Assembly: GCA_041907665.1 (NCBI GenBank)
Contig: JAYRGW010000007.1
Coordinates: 33,950-97,949 of the forward strand
Length of the DNA stretch: 64,000 nt
Direction: 5' to 3'
Origin: JAAYUD01 sp041907665
GTDB taxonomy: Bacteria > Bacteroidota > Bacteroidia > Bacteroidales > Bacteroidaceae
A model generated the notes under the pieces. That model saw nothing but the letters and a program-made list of their open reading frames with translations. It did no database searches and was not told the DNA's origin. Both the position numbers and the translations under genes were made by a program. Below, piece by piece: positions 53,996 through 63,328 of this stretch (the first letter of the stretch is position 1; the number at the start of each line of letters is the position of its first letter).

Positions 53996-56092
53996 ATGAG
54001 ACAGATAAGTTTATTAATGATGGCAACAATGATGCTAACACTCAGCAATGGGACGAAAGCAGCGATAGTGGCAGATAATGGCCCCTCGCTCATCGGAAAA
54101 AATGAAATTAAAATCGAAGGACAGCGCATGACCCCAGAGGCTCTTTGGGCTATGGGACGTATAGGAGATTTTGATGTGTCTCCAGATGGTAAAAAGATTG
54201 TGTACACAGTGGCGTACTATAGTGTTCCTCAAAACAAAAGTAATCGAGAAGTATTTGTAATGAACGCCGATGGCACGGGCAATCGACAGATTACGCATAC
54301 TCCTTACCAAGAGAACAATGTAAAATGGATTAAAGGCGGTTCTAAACTGGCATTTTTGAGCAACGATGACGGCTCCAGCCAGCTCTATGAAATGAATATC
54401 GATGGTAGTAGCCGTACCAAATTGTCTGCTTACGACGGTGATTTGGAAGGTTTCAAATTTTCGCCCGATGAAAAGAAAATTCTATTTATAGCACAAGTAA
54501 AAACAGTAAAAAGTACAGCAGACAAATATCCTGATCTACCAAAAGCCAGCGGTATTATTTTAAAAGATTTGATGTACAAGCATTGGGATGAATGGGTCAC
54601 AACTGCTCCGCATCCTTTCATCGCAGACTTTGATGGTAATTCGCTCGCAAATATAAGTGATATTATGCAGGGCGAACCTTATGAATCTCCTATGAAGCCC
54701 TTTGGTGGCATCGAACAACTGGCTTGGAATACAACTTCTGATAAAGTGGCATATACTAGTCGCAAGTTGACAGGAAAGGCATATGCACTATCTACCAACT
54801 CAGACATCTATGAGTATGATTTGAAAACCAAAACGACTCGCAATCTTACTCAAGGAATGATGGGATACGACACTAATCCTCAATACTCGCCTGACGGCAA
54901 AAGCATCGCTTGGCAAAGCATGGAGCGGGACGGATATGAGGCCGATCAGAACAGACTTTTTGTGATGGACCTCAAAACAGGAGCCAAACATTTTGTAAGC
55001 AAAGCTTTTGAATCGAATGTCGACGCATTTCAATGGAATAAGGACTCTAAGTCTATTTATTTTACCGGAGTATGGCATGCAGAAGAACATATATATAATG
55101 TGAATCTTAAAACGGAGAAAGTAAAACAGATTACCACCGGACAATACGACTATGATGGGGTGTCGCTTTTTGGAAAGCAACTTATTGCCAAGCGTCATTC
55201 GATGAGTTGTGGAGACGAAATATATGCTATTAATCCTGCTACCGGAACAACCAAACAGCTTACTTTCGAGAATAAACATATTTACGATCAGGTAGAAATG
55301 GGGCGTGTTGAAGAGCGTTGGATAAAAACAACAGACGGTAAAGACATGCTCACATGGGTAATATATCCACCCAAGTTTGACCCGAATAAAAAATATCCGA
55401 CTTTATTGTATTGCGAAGGCGGGCCACAAAGTCCCGTATCACAATTTTGGAGTTATCGCTGGAATTTCCAAATGATGGCAGCCAATGACTATATCATTGT
55501 TGCTCCCAATCGACGTGGACTACCCGGATTCGGTAACGAATGGAACGAAGAAATAAGTGGTGATTACGGTGGTCAATGTATGAAGGACTATCTTTCTGCT
55601 ATAGACGAAGTATCGAAAGAGCCATTTGTAGACCGTGATCATTTAGGATGTGTAGGTGCTAGTTTCGGTGGCTTCTCAGTATACTGGCTTGCCGGACATC
55701 ATGACAAACGCTTTAAAGCGTTCATCGCTCATGACGGTATCTTCAATTTGGAAATGCAATATCTCGAAACAGAAGAAATGTGGTTTGCCAATTGGGATAT
55801 GGGTGGCGCCTATTGGGAAAAAGAGAATGCGACAGCTCAAAAGACATTTGCCACTTCTCCTCACAAATTTATAGACAAGTGGGATACGCCTATCCTGTGT
55901 ATTCATAGCGAGAAAGATTATCGTATTCTGGCCAGTCAAGCAATGGCTGCTTTTAATGGAGCTCTTTTGCGTGGCGTTCCTGCTGAACTTCTTATTTATC
56001 CCGATGAAAATCATTGGGTACTTAAACCACAAAACGGAATCTTATGGCAGCGTACATTCTTTGAATGGTTAGATCGCTGGCTGAAAAAATAA
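53996..56092 (+). CDS. S9-family serine peptidase, DPP5-like
   Basis: This 698-residue secreted protein has a signal peptide (about 1-22) and a WD40-like beta-propeller (about 45-420). An alpha/beta-hydrolase domain follows. The catalytic triad is Ser556 (GASFGGFS), Asp641 (HSEKDYRI) and His673 (DENHWVLKP). The opening TPEALWAMGRIGDFDVSPDGK resembles dipeptidyl-peptidase 5 of Porphyromonas. It probably removes dipeptides from imported peptides in the periplasm. It is monocistronic. Confidence 0.9.
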   Translation: MRQISLLMMATMMLTLSNGTKAAIVADNGPSLIGKNEIKIEGQRMTPEALWAMGRIGDFDVSPDGKKIVYTVAYYSVPQNKSNREVFVMNADGTGNRQITHTPYQENNVKWIKGGSKLAFLSNDDGSSQLYEMNIDGSSRTKLSAYDGDLEGFKFSPDEKKILFIAQVKTVKSTADKYPDLPKASGIILKDLMYKHWDEWVTTAPHPFIADFDGNSLANISDIMQGEPYESPMKPFGGIEQLAWNTTSDKVAYTSRKLTGKAYALSTNSDIYEYDLKTKTTRNLTQGMMGYDTNPQYSPDGKSIAWQSMERDGYEADQNRLFVMDLKTGAKHFVSKAFESNVDAFQWNKDSKSIYFTGVWHAEEHIYNVNLKTEKVKQITTGQYDYDGVSLFGKQLIAKRHSMSCGDEIYAINPATGTTKQLTFENKHIYDQVEMGRVEERWIKTTDGKDMLTWVIYPPKFDPNKKYPTLLYCEGGPQSPVSQFWSYRWNFQMMAANDYIIVAPNRRGLPGFGNEWNEEISGDYGGQCMKDYLSAIDEVSKEPFVDRDHLGCVGASFGGFSVYWLAGHHDKRFKAFIAHDGIFNLEMQYLETEEMWFANWDMGGAYWEKENATAQKTFATSPHKFIDKWDTPILCIHSEKDYRILASQAMAAFNGALLRGVPAELLIYPDENHWVLKPQNGILWQRTFFEWLDRWLKK

Positions 56093-56101
56093 AGAAGAAT
56101 A

Positions 56102-56138
56102 AGACACGGGTGTAGAGTTTAAACTCACTCGTGTCTTA
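56102..56138 (+). terminator. intrinsic terminator after the DPP5-like gene
   Basis: AAGACACG (56102-56109) pairs with CGTGTCTT (56131-56138), with further inner pairing GAGTTT/AAACTC, followed by ATTTTG. The stem is imperfect but well placed, 10 bases after the stop codon. Confidence 0.7.
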
Positions 56139-56298
56139 TTTTGTAACTACCAATATACTAATTATAGTAAAGTTTCTTTCTTTATCTATTGTAGATGCTT
56201 GCTCCTGAAATGTCAATAGTGATATTCCCGTATTGTTTTATATCCATTTTAGATTTGCTTGGTTGATTGGACTTTTTACCTATGTATAATATCATTGT

Positions 56299-57318
56299 AT
56301 GAAGAATCTTGAAGGAGAAATTACATCTCGTATAGATTTTGTTGATTTAGTAAAAGGAATTTGTATCATCCTAGTTGTGATGTCGCACGTAGGAGGCTTT
56401 TTTGACAAAATAGACTATCACCACATGTTGACATGCTTTCGTATGCCCCTCTATTTTTTTATATCAGGTATTTTCTTTAAGTCGTACGAAGGTTTCTTCG
56501 GTTTTCTGCTTCGCAAGGTCAACAAGTTGCTTATCCCTTTTCTGTTTTTTTATTTTTCGTCTTTCATCTTGATGTTCTTGTTTTCAAGATTTATTCCTGG
56601 GCTATTCCATTTGCCGTTGCGCATTGAGGAGTTACTATATATCTTTCAAAATCATGAACTTATCAGATACAATCCGCCTATATGGTTTTTGATCGCTTTA
56701 TTCAATTGCAATATTCTTTTTTATATTGTTCATCTTTTGCGTCAGAATCATCTTCACCTTATGTTTATTGTCATATTTGTAATTGGGGTTATCGGCTTCT
56801 CTTTAGGAAAATTTGGTATCCCTCTCCCCTGTTATTTGGATGTGGCCATGACGGCAATGCCTTTTTATGTCTGTGGATTTTGGATACGCCGTTACAATTT
56901 CTTTCTATATCCCCACCACCGTTTTGATAAATCTATACCATTATTAGCGCTTGTTTGTATTATTGTAATGTATTTCACCGCTACAAATATAGGAATGAGA
57001 ACGAATTGGTATCCAGGTAATATATTTCAAACCTATATAGCAGCTTTTTGTGGCATTATTTTTATTATGGTAGTTGGCAAATCTTTTCACTCTATTCCTT
57101 TTGTATCCTATATAGGTCGCTATTCTGTTATCACTTTGGGCATTCACGGTCCTCTCTCTCATTTTCTATATTTATTTGTCTGCATGTATATACATCAATC
57201 AGAATGGTCTTCTATCCTCATTTTCTTACTCATTATTGTAATCTGTAGGCTTGTTACTCCAGTTTTCGTGAAGGTATTTCCACATTTGGTGGCACAAAAG
57301 AACCTCATAAAGATATAA
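56299..57318 (+). CDS. acyltransferase family 3 membrane protein
   Basis: This 339-residue protein has about ten membrane helices and the signature VDLVKGICIILVVMSHVGG...FRMPLYFFISGIFF. It is the same family as the gene at 52791 but shorter and diverged. It probably O-acylates a surface glycan or lipid. It stands alone, convergent with tnaA, and no glycan gene cluster is adjacent. Confidence 0.85.
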   Translation: MKNLEGEITSRIDFVDLVKGICIILVVMSHVGGFFDKIDYHHMLTCFRMPLYFFISGIFFKSYEGFFGFLLRKVNKLLIPFLFFYFSSFILMFLFSRFIPGLFHLPLRIEELLYIFQNHELIRYNPPIWFLIALFNCNILFYIVHLLRQNHLHLMFIVIFVIGVIGFSLGKFGIPLPCYLDVAMTAMPFYVCGFWIRRYNFFLYPHHRFDKSIPLLALVCIIVMYFTATNIGMRTNWYPGNIFQTYIAAFCGIIFIMVVGKSFHSIPFVSYIGRYSVITLGIHGPLSHFLYLFVCMYIHQSEWSSILIFLLIIVICRLVTPVFVKVFPHLVAQKNLIKI

Positions 57319-57437
57319 CCAATGGAAGCAATAAAGCTATTACAGATACGAGAAATCCCCAATTGTTGAAAGTTTCCTTCCATCAACTGAGGATTTATAT
57401 AAATGATTAGACTCTTATTTTGGGATGATTCTTCTAT

Positions 57438-58811
57438 TTAAATTCTTTCAAGTTGAACCGTAAAGTGACGCATGATAGGTGCTTCCCATGCTATTCGTAC
57501 GCCGTGATTAATTTGTTCTCTTCTATCGTATACATTTTTCAAAGCTGCAGCGATCACATTCATGTGATTGTCTGTATATACTCGTCTAGGAATTGCCAAA
57601 CGTAGGAAGTCTAGTCCACCGAAGCGGTTCTGGCGAGTCATTGGATCACGGTCGGCAAGCAAATAACCTATTTCGCAACCTCTTATACCGGCTTCCAAAT
57701 AAAGTTCAACCGTAAGTGTTTGTGCCGGAAACTCTTCTTTAGGAACATGTGTCAAAACCTTATCGGCATCAATAAAGATAGCATGGCCTCCAGCAGGACG
57801 CTGGTATGGAATACCATACTCATCCAATTTCTTAGCTAAATATTGTACTTGCTTGATACGGGTTTCCAAATTGTTGAATTCCGTATTCTCATCCAATCCG
57901 ATAGCGAGGGCATTCATATCACGCCCATTCATACCGCCATAGGTAAGATAGCCTTCAAACTGCACACAAAAACCTTTGGCACCTTCATACCAATCCTTGC
58001 TATGCATTGCTATAAATCCTCCCATGTTGACGATTGCATCTTTTTTGGCACTCATTGTCATGCCATCGGCATACGAGAACATTTCCTTTACTATTTCTTT
58101 GATCGTTTTATTTTCATATCCTTTCTCTCTGGTTCTAATGAAATAAGCATTTTCTGCAAAACGAGCAGAATCAAAAACTACAGACTTGTGATATTTATCG
58201 GCTATACTGCGAACTTCTTTCAAATTCTGCATTGATACGGGCTGTCCGCCAGCAGTATTGTTTGTAATTGTAACAATGATGAATGGAATCCGATCGGCGT
58301 GTTCGGCAAGAGCTTTTTCTAGTTTCACAGGATCAACATTTCCCTTAAAGGGAACTTCCAATTGTGTGTCTTTTGCTTCATTAATTGTACAGTCCAAAGC
58401 GATAGCTTTACGTCCTTCAATATGTCCCTTCGTCGTGTCAAAGTGTGAATTTCCGGGAACGATATCTCCTTCATGAACGAGATACGAGAACAACACGTTC
58501 TCTGCTGCTCTTCCCTGATGTGTAGGAATAACATACTCAAAACCTGTCAAAGAAGTAATCATATCTTTAAACTTAAAGAAAGAAGTAGCACCGGCATAGC
58601 TCTCATCGCCTAACATAATGCCAGCCCACTGACGGTCACTCATGGCACCTGTTCCAGAGTCGGTCAGTAAATCTATATATACTTGTTCTGCTTTAAGTTG
58701 AAACACATTGTAATGTGCTTCTTTAATCCATTGTTCACGTTCTTCGCGAGTGCTTTTGTGAATAGGTTCCACCATCTTGATTTTCCAAGATTCGGCAAAT
58801 GGTATTTCCAT
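57438..58811 (-). CDS. tnaA: tryptophanase
   Basis: This 457-residue PLP enzyme splits tryptophan into indole, pyruvate and ammonia. The PLP lysine lies in MSAKKDA (256-257). It is separated from tyrosine phenol-lyase by the D in FDTTKGH (Asp125) and by His449 in RHFTVQL. Both are tryptophanase-type residues, and tyrosine phenol-lyase has Thr and Phe there. No tnaC-like leader peptide or tnaB permease is seen. A good promoter precedes it at 58845-58875. Confidence 0.94.
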   Translation of the reverse strand: MEIPFAESWKIKMVEPIHKSTREEREQWIKEAHYNVFQLKAEQVYIDLLTDSGTGAMSDRQWAGIMLGDESYAGATSFFKFKDMITSLTGFEYVIPTHQGRAAENVLFSYLVHEGDIVPGNSHFDTTKGHIEGRKAIALDCTINEAKDTQLEVPFKGNVDPVKLEKALAEHADRIPFIIVTITNNTAGGQPVSMQNLKEVRSIADKYHKSVVFDSARFAENAYFIRTREKGYENKTIKEIVKEMFSYADGMTMSAKKDAIVNMGGFIAMHSKDWYEGAKGFCVQFEGYLTYGGMNGRDMNALAIGLDENTEFNNLETRIKQVQYLAKKLDEYGIPYQRPAGGHAIFIDADKVLTHVPKEEFPAQTLTVELYLEAGIRGCEIGYLLADRDPMTRQNRFGGLDFLRLAIPRRVYTDNHMNVIAAALKNVYDRREQINHGVRIAWEAPIMRHFTVQLERI

Positions 58812-58844
58812 AGTTGTTATAAAGTTTTAATAATTAATATGCTA

Positions 58845-58875
58845 CAAAAGTAAGCATTATTTATATAGAAACAAT
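58845..58875 (-). promoter_or_regulatory. promoter of tnaA
   Basis: The minus strand shows TTG (58872-58874) in ATTG, 19 bases, then TACTTTTG (58845-58852). The likely transcription start is about 30 bases before the tnaA ATG, which leaves no room for a tnaC-type leader. Confidence 0.65.
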
Positions 58876-58905
58876 ACATATGCTATCTTTTTGATAAATA
58901 AATAA

Positions 58906-58929
58906 GGTGCCCTATATAGATATGGCACC
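58906..58929 (-). terminator. possible terminator of nrdD-nrdG
   Basis: GGTGCC (58906-58911) and GGCACC (58924-58929) form a 6-bp stem with a T-rich minus-strand flank (TTATTTATTTATC). It lies over 300 bases past the nrdG stop, so the link is weak. Confidence 0.35.
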
Positions 58930-59110
58930 AATATACTATCTTTTTGAACATAACAAAAATACAATAAAAGACCTATAAGAGGAAGCATAAAAAGTTACAA
59001 ATAGTTTATAAATTCATAGACATTTTTACAGAACGTCAGTCTATTTACAAAATATCATATATACGTAATTGTGATAATATGTATACGACACTTTCAACTC
59101 ATAATAATGA

Positions 59111-59212
59111 GCCAAAAATGTCGTATATTAGTTTTTCTCGTGACGTCCTAAAGTCTTTCTGAAAACGTATGGCAGAAAATATTTTTAGGAGCATACGTCA
59201 TCTTGAAAGCTT
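59111..59212. repeat. dispersed intergenic repeat, copy 4
   Basis: The left half (GTCGTATATTAG to CGTGACGTCC) matches copy 3 at 22354. The right half (GAAAACGTATGG to TCATCTTGAA) matches copy 1 at 9136 onward. This copy therefore bridges the two and defines the family. Confidence 0.65.
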
Positions 59213-59241
59213 GAATATATTGTTATATAGTAATAAAAACG

Positions 59242-59706
59242 CTATTTCCAGAAGCGCGAAGTAATATTTTCCATCTCTCCTTTCGCATTCATTTTATAGA
59301 GCCGTTGGTTCGTCGTCCGCTTATTGAGAGGACCATACTTCTCTTGATACTCTCCTACTTTTATATAGTCGAACGAAGAGGCATTGACGACCACAGACAA
59401 TTGTGGCTTACCCGAATACCATGCGGTCTTTATCAAACCGTAATTGCTCCGGATATATAATGAGAGCCGTTCCACTTCTTGCGGATTAGCATCTCCCCCC
59501 ATAAAGCAGAAACAAGTAATTTGCCCCTTATATTTATCGACAAGCTCATCGATGGAGCAATTGTCGAGCACCTCTCCCCCATCTTGTTGAAGCCACGGAC
59601 TATGGCAGCCCTTGCAATGGTTGGGACAACAAGTGATGTTGACAGCAAGGGTTACCTCGTCGGGTATTTCGGCAAATACGATATCGTAATTGTAATACTT
59701 TAGCAT
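59242..59706 (-). CDS. nrdG: anaerobic ribonucleotide reductase activating protein
   Basis: This 154-residue radical-SAM activase has its iron-sulfur motif as Cys27-x3-Cys31-x2-Cys34 (CPNHCKGCHSPW). It generates the glycyl radical on NrdD. It follows nrdD by 24 bases in one operon. Confidence 0.93.
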   Translation of the reverse strand: MLKYYNYDIVFAEIPDEVTLAVNITCCPNHCKGCHSPWLQQDGGEVLDNCSIDELVDKYKGQITCFCFMGGDANPQEVERLSLYIRSNYGLIKTAWYSGKPQLSVVVNASSFDYIKVGEYQEKYGPLNKRTTNQRLYKMNAKGEMENITSRFWK

Positions 59707-59730
59707 TGATTCAAAAATTCAACTTTATCA

Positions 59731-61881
59731 TTAGGCATTAACAGGAACATGCGATTTGGAGATTGTCACTTTTTCTCCCAAGTTATCACTACATGCATTG
59801 ATATAATACCGATGCGAAGCCTCTTCTTGACGGGCTGCAGAAAAGTTGCTTACTCGTTTCATATAACCGATAACTCGAGTCAGGTAATCAATATTCTGAC
59901 TATGGCAGTGTGGACATTCTTTCAAGTATCTTTTATCGATATGACCGCAATCATTACATACAGTATTGGGGATATTGAACGTGAAATAGTTGCAACCTTC
60001 TAATGCCGATACGCGAAGCAGCTGTCGATATTGAGCTTTGCTTAAATGCTCCTCAAGATTAAGATGAAGTGCCGAACCTCCTGTCAAATGCTCAATATAG
60101 CGATGACCATGCAAGCGAAACTTATCTATCGCGTTGAGCGAATTGTCTTCTACCACATAAAAGTAGCTATTGTAACAATCACGTGGTACCACATAGCCAT
60201 CCTCTCTATCCCATTTAGCATTTTTCACACCCACATTTTCGGCCGGAATCATTTCGCAATTGAACATCACCTCTTTGGAGCGATATTTACGGTTGTATTT
60301 TTCAATTATTCCGAGCACACTTTGCACGTATTCCTCGTAGCGGGAATTATCGTTGATGGGAATCTTCATAAACTCTGCTGCTTCGACCAATCCATTCACG
60401 CCGATGGTAAGATATTGACGCTCCATATTGATATAGCCTGCATTAAATAGAGGCAACATGCCTTTGTCGTACAACATTTTCAAATTTTCGTTATAACCTA
60501 GCTGTACCTTGTGTACCAAATCAACAATACCTTCGAGATATTCAAGATAAGGGATACCTTGCTTTACAGCATATTGTATGCAGCGATTAAGGTTTATGGT
60601 AAGTACGCTTTTCGAGCCCGTTGATACACCACCGGCACCTAGAGTATAGCTGAAACCGTTGTCTTGTATCTCGTTTCGCAAACGGCAACAACTAGACAAT
60701 GAGTCGGCGTTATCGCTCATATAAGTAAAGAACGAATGTCCTTCAGAATACATTTCGGCTGTGAAATCACCGTATTCTTTGTCTTTCACATCTCCGTTTT
60801 CACTGAGCAGTGCCATCGTTTCTACGGGGAAAGTAAGCACAGTTTTAGTGCGTTCTTTGTTGAACCATTTCATGAAACGCTTCTGAAGCCAATTAAGCGA
60901 ATTCCAATCGGGATGACTTCCGTCTGGGAATACAAAGTTGCCAAATAATGAATCAAAATAAGGATGATCATAGTATGCAATGTTCCAGAATACCGCTTGA
61001 TAGTTGCGCGCACCCGTAGGCTGATTAATAGAGTATACGATCTGTTCGAAATAGTCGCATATCATCTTATCGAGCGAACGTTGGCGTTTGGACATATCTA
61101 CCACTCTATCGGCATCCTTATAATAGTCTTCTCCATATTCTTTCTGGATGAAATAGTTCATATACATCAAAAACTCCGGGGTAGCACATGCTCCGCTGAG
61201 CATACTCGACACCATAAACACCATGTTGATAAATCCACCACAAAAAGATTTCAAATTGGTAGGAGCTTTTGAGTTGCCGCCAATAGAGATGGTTCCTGCG
61301 AGTAGCCACGGATACATGGTGATACTGGCACAATAGTTGGCCAAGCTGGTTTCGTCATTTTTATAAATAAAGTGATTGACAAGCAAATCGATATATCTAT
61401 CCGAGAATTCTTTGCCGTACATTTCCTTTAATCTATCGGTGAGCAAACGTCTATTCAATCGAATAAAATTCTTTTTGGGAAGTTCTCCTATCAATGTTGC
61501 TATGTTTTTATTCTCAACATTGGCATTGGCATCAAACTTGCTGCCTGTCGCCGCATTTTGAGCTTCACAATAGTCCATCAAAAAGTTGAGTTTGTCGCGC
61601 ACCTCACGATCTTCGGTGTGTTGACGGCGATAAAGCATATACGATTTAGACACAGCATAATACTGCTCAGCCATAAGTGCCACTTCTACCTGGTTTTGAA
61701 TTTCCTCGACACTCATGCCATCTTTAATGTTCACCCGCCCCAAGATAGCGGTCAAATCACCCTCTGTAGCAAAGCTACCTATTGAAAGAAATGCCTTACG
61801 TATCGCATTCTTAATTTTGTCGATAGAAAACAATTCGCGTTTGCCATCTCGCTTTACAATTTGAATTCCTACAATGTCCAT
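59731..61881 (-). CDS. nrdD: anaerobic (class III) ribonucleoside-triphosphate reductase
   Basis: This 716-residue protein has an N-terminal ATP-cone regulatory domain (about 6-95, VKRDGKRELFSIDKIKNAI) and the reductase barrel (SSCCRLRNE). A C-terminal zinc site (CNDCGH...CPHC) precedes the glycyl radical loop RVIGYM with Gly672. It makes deoxynucleotides without oxygen and is activated by NrdG. Its leader contains a cobalamin riboswitch about 190 bases upstream, suggesting repression when B12 is available. Confidence 0.95.
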   Translation of the reverse strand: MDIVGIQIVKRDGKRELFSIDKIKNAIRKAFLSIGSFATEGDLTAILGRVNIKDGMSVEEIQNQVEVALMAEQYYAVSKSYMLYRRQHTEDREVRDKLNFLMDYCEAQNAATGSKFDANANVENKNIATLIGELPKKNFIRLNRRLLTDRLKEMYGKEFSDRYIDLLVNHFIYKNDETSLANYCASITMYPWLLAGTISIGGNSKAPTNLKSFCGGFINMVFMVSSMLSGACATPEFLMYMNYFIQKEYGEDYYKDADRVVDMSKRQRSLDKMICDYFEQIVYSINQPTGARNYQAVFWNIAYYDHPYFDSLFGNFVFPDGSHPDWNSLNWLQKRFMKWFNKERTKTVLTFPVETMALLSENGDVKDKEYGDFTAEMYSEGHSFFTYMSDNADSLSSCCRLRNEIQDNGFSYTLGAGGVSTGSKSVLTINLNRCIQYAVKQGIPYLEYLEGIVDLVHKVQLGYNENLKMLYDKGMLPLFNAGYINMERQYLTIGVNGLVEAAEFMKIPINDNSRYEEYVQSVLGIIEKYNRKYRSKEVMFNCEMIPAENVGVKNAKWDREDGYVVPRDCYNSYFYVVEDNSLNAIDKFRLHGHRYIEHLTGGSALHLNLEEHLSKAQYRQLLRVSALEGCNYFTFNIPNTVCNDCGHIDKRYLKECPHCHSQNIDYLTRVIGYMKRVSNFSAARQEEASHRYYINACSDNLGEKVTISKSHVPVNA

Positions 61882-62068
61882 AATAGTATATATATCGTTT
61901 GTTAATAAAATATTTATCTTATCTAACTATATATACCCAAGGTTGAAAGCTGAGAAAAAACTTCTCGAAGCGGGAAAATTATAAGGAAATCCATATGAAT
62001 AGCTATTCACATAAACATCTTTGAAAGAACTTTACTCCCGAAGTCTCAAAACTTAGATATAACGCCAT

Positions 62069-62224
62069 GGCAGGTCTTCTGACTTATTCCGTTTCAACGC
62101 CTTCCCAACCTAGAGAGGTCAGTGGCTACAATTGTCGAATATATTTTCCCTATAAATACATATATAAGGTGGAACTTACAGCAGCGGGTACTGTTGCCGA
62201 CTTTCACGGCATTCCCTATTAATC
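62069..62224 (-). promoter_or_regulatory. cobalamin (B12) riboswitch
   Basis: Read on the minus strand, the conserved blocks are in the right order. AATAGGGAATGCCGTGAAA comes first, then CCCGCTGCTGTAA, then GCCACTG, GGGAAGGCG and finally AGTCAGAAGACCTGCC. These correspond to the adenosylcobalamin riboswitch core, including the B12 box. It lies in the leader of nrdD. Mechanism (termination or start-site blocking) is not clear, as only a weak hairpin with T6 follows before nrdD. Confidence 0.92.
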
Positions 62225-62266
62225 TTAACCAAGTAGTTTCTTGATAAAAGAACCATTTTGTGATGA

Positions 62267-62274
62267 CAAAGATA
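62267..62274 (-). promoter_or_regulatory. -7 element of the riboswitch-nrdD-nrdG transcript
   Basis: The minus strand reads TATCTTTG, ending about 43 bases upstream of the riboswitch core. Transcription from here would give a leader containing the whole riboswitch. No clear -33 box was found at the normal distance. Confidence 0.5.
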
Positions 62275-62575
62275 TAATAATTAAATATAAAGTGCATCAA
62301 TTATAGCCACTTTTTTTATTATTATTTTTATAAGTTATCCGTTATACAGCGATACAATACACTATAAGGCCATTCTACAAAGCAAAAGTTTTCCATTTTT
62401 CACTCTTTCATTATAATACTATCGATCGATTCGTTTCCTTTTTAAGATCAGTATTGTCTTATAAGTAGTAAAATTAATAAATAAAAAGAAGAATATTATC
62501 TCTCATACAACTCAACTATCTATTCAACTAATAGATAGCATCAAAAACATCGCATAAGCAACTCGGCTATTAATA

Positions 62576-63328
62576 TTAATCATATTCTCCTATCAATTTC
62601 ATTATTTGCCTATCTGTTGCTTGTGGTAGTGTTTTGTGAAGATGAGTCAATATGCGCCGCAGGGATGTTTCTTTAGAATGTCGATTGCATGAAGCGACTA
62701 GCGATTTGCCAAATAATAATTCGGGAGAAGTATAGCGAGCAATACCCCATCCATAAGGTTGTTGATGTCTATTGAGCAAATATTCAAAATCGGCAATTAT
62801 CAGATATGTATTCATCTGTAGTCTGGTCATCACAGCTTCGAACGATTCTCGGGGACCGACATAAGATCTTTTTTGTATAGGTGATTCTGCTTCGTCTACA
62901 AGCAATGAATCAACTTTCTTTTTCTTTCTTGGCGTATTAAAACCACAAAGAGCTTTGATCTCTTTCGATAATAAAGACTCATGAGTAACAACAGCGTCGT
63001 ATATCAAATGATCGTTATGACCAAAATTAGTTGTACCGGGTATATTGAGAATCGGATGATCATATCGCCTATAGTTAACCAATTCGGGAAACCAATCCAG
63101 ACTAACAAAACCGGCTTTGCCATTAAATAACTTACCATATACACACTTGCCATTACGAACGACAGGACCTTTCCATTCCCATGCCCCTTCATTCTCGTGA
63201 GAGAACCAGAACTCTGATGAAGTAACCTCTTCTACTGAGAAATTAGGTATTTCGTTTTTGAAGAAAGGCAAAAATCCCATTGTCATCACCAATCGTTCTA
63301 AATCTTCATGGCAGCGCAGCTGTATCAT
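62576..63328 (-). CDS. conserved hypothetical, AlkZ-related-like
   Basis: This 250-residue cytoplasmic protein has no signal or membrane segment. Features include WEWKGPVVRNGKCVYGKLFNG near 50-70 and GFVSLDWFPELVNYRRYD. VMTRLQMNTYLIIADFEYL lies in the C-terminal half, with a winged-helix-like character, and a Lys-rich insertion sits near 135-140. I recall similar Bacteroides proteins annotated as AlkZ-related (a DNA glycosylase fold). That link is tentative and no catalytic motif is confirmed. A minus-strand TAAATTTG at 63352-63359 is a candidate -7 box. Confidence 0.65.
   Translation of the reverse strand: MIQLRCHEDLERLVMTMGFLPFFKNEIPNFSVEEVTSSEFWFSHENEGAWEWKGPVVRNGKCVYGKLFNGKAGFVSLDWFPELVNYRRYDHPILNIPGTTNFGHNDHLIYDAVVTHESLLSKEIKALCGFNTPRKKKKVDSLLVDEAESPIQKRSYVGPRESFEAVMTRLQMNTYLIIADFEYLLNRHQQPYGWGIARYTSPELLFGKSLVASCNRHSKETSLRRILTHLHKTLPQATDRQIMKLIGEYD

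Larger units (their letters stand above)
58812..59241. other. intergenic region between tnaA and nrdG
   Basis: This 430-base AT-rich gap contains the tnaA promoter, a small hairpin (58906-58929) and the fourth dispersed repeat copy (59111-59212). No gene is seen. Confidence 0.65.
61882..62575. other. leader and upstream region of nrdD-nrdG
   Basis: Nearest nrdD is an AT-rich leader. It holds a short hairpin CTTCGAGAAG followed by T6 on the minus strand (61955-61970) and a TGAATAGCTATTCA palindrome near 61995-62010. Next come the riboswitch and a -7 box. The remaining 62280-62575 is AT-rich with no feature I can name. Confidence 0.6.

Noticed and set aside
57438..58811. Tyrosine phenol-lyase instead of tryptophanase
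   Set aside because: The discriminating residues (Asp in FDTT, His in RHFT) are those of tryptophanase; the phenol-lyase has Thr and Phe at these places.
62094..62300. 68-codon minus-strand open frame
   Set aside because: It lies across the cobalamin riboswitch core and has no family resemblance.
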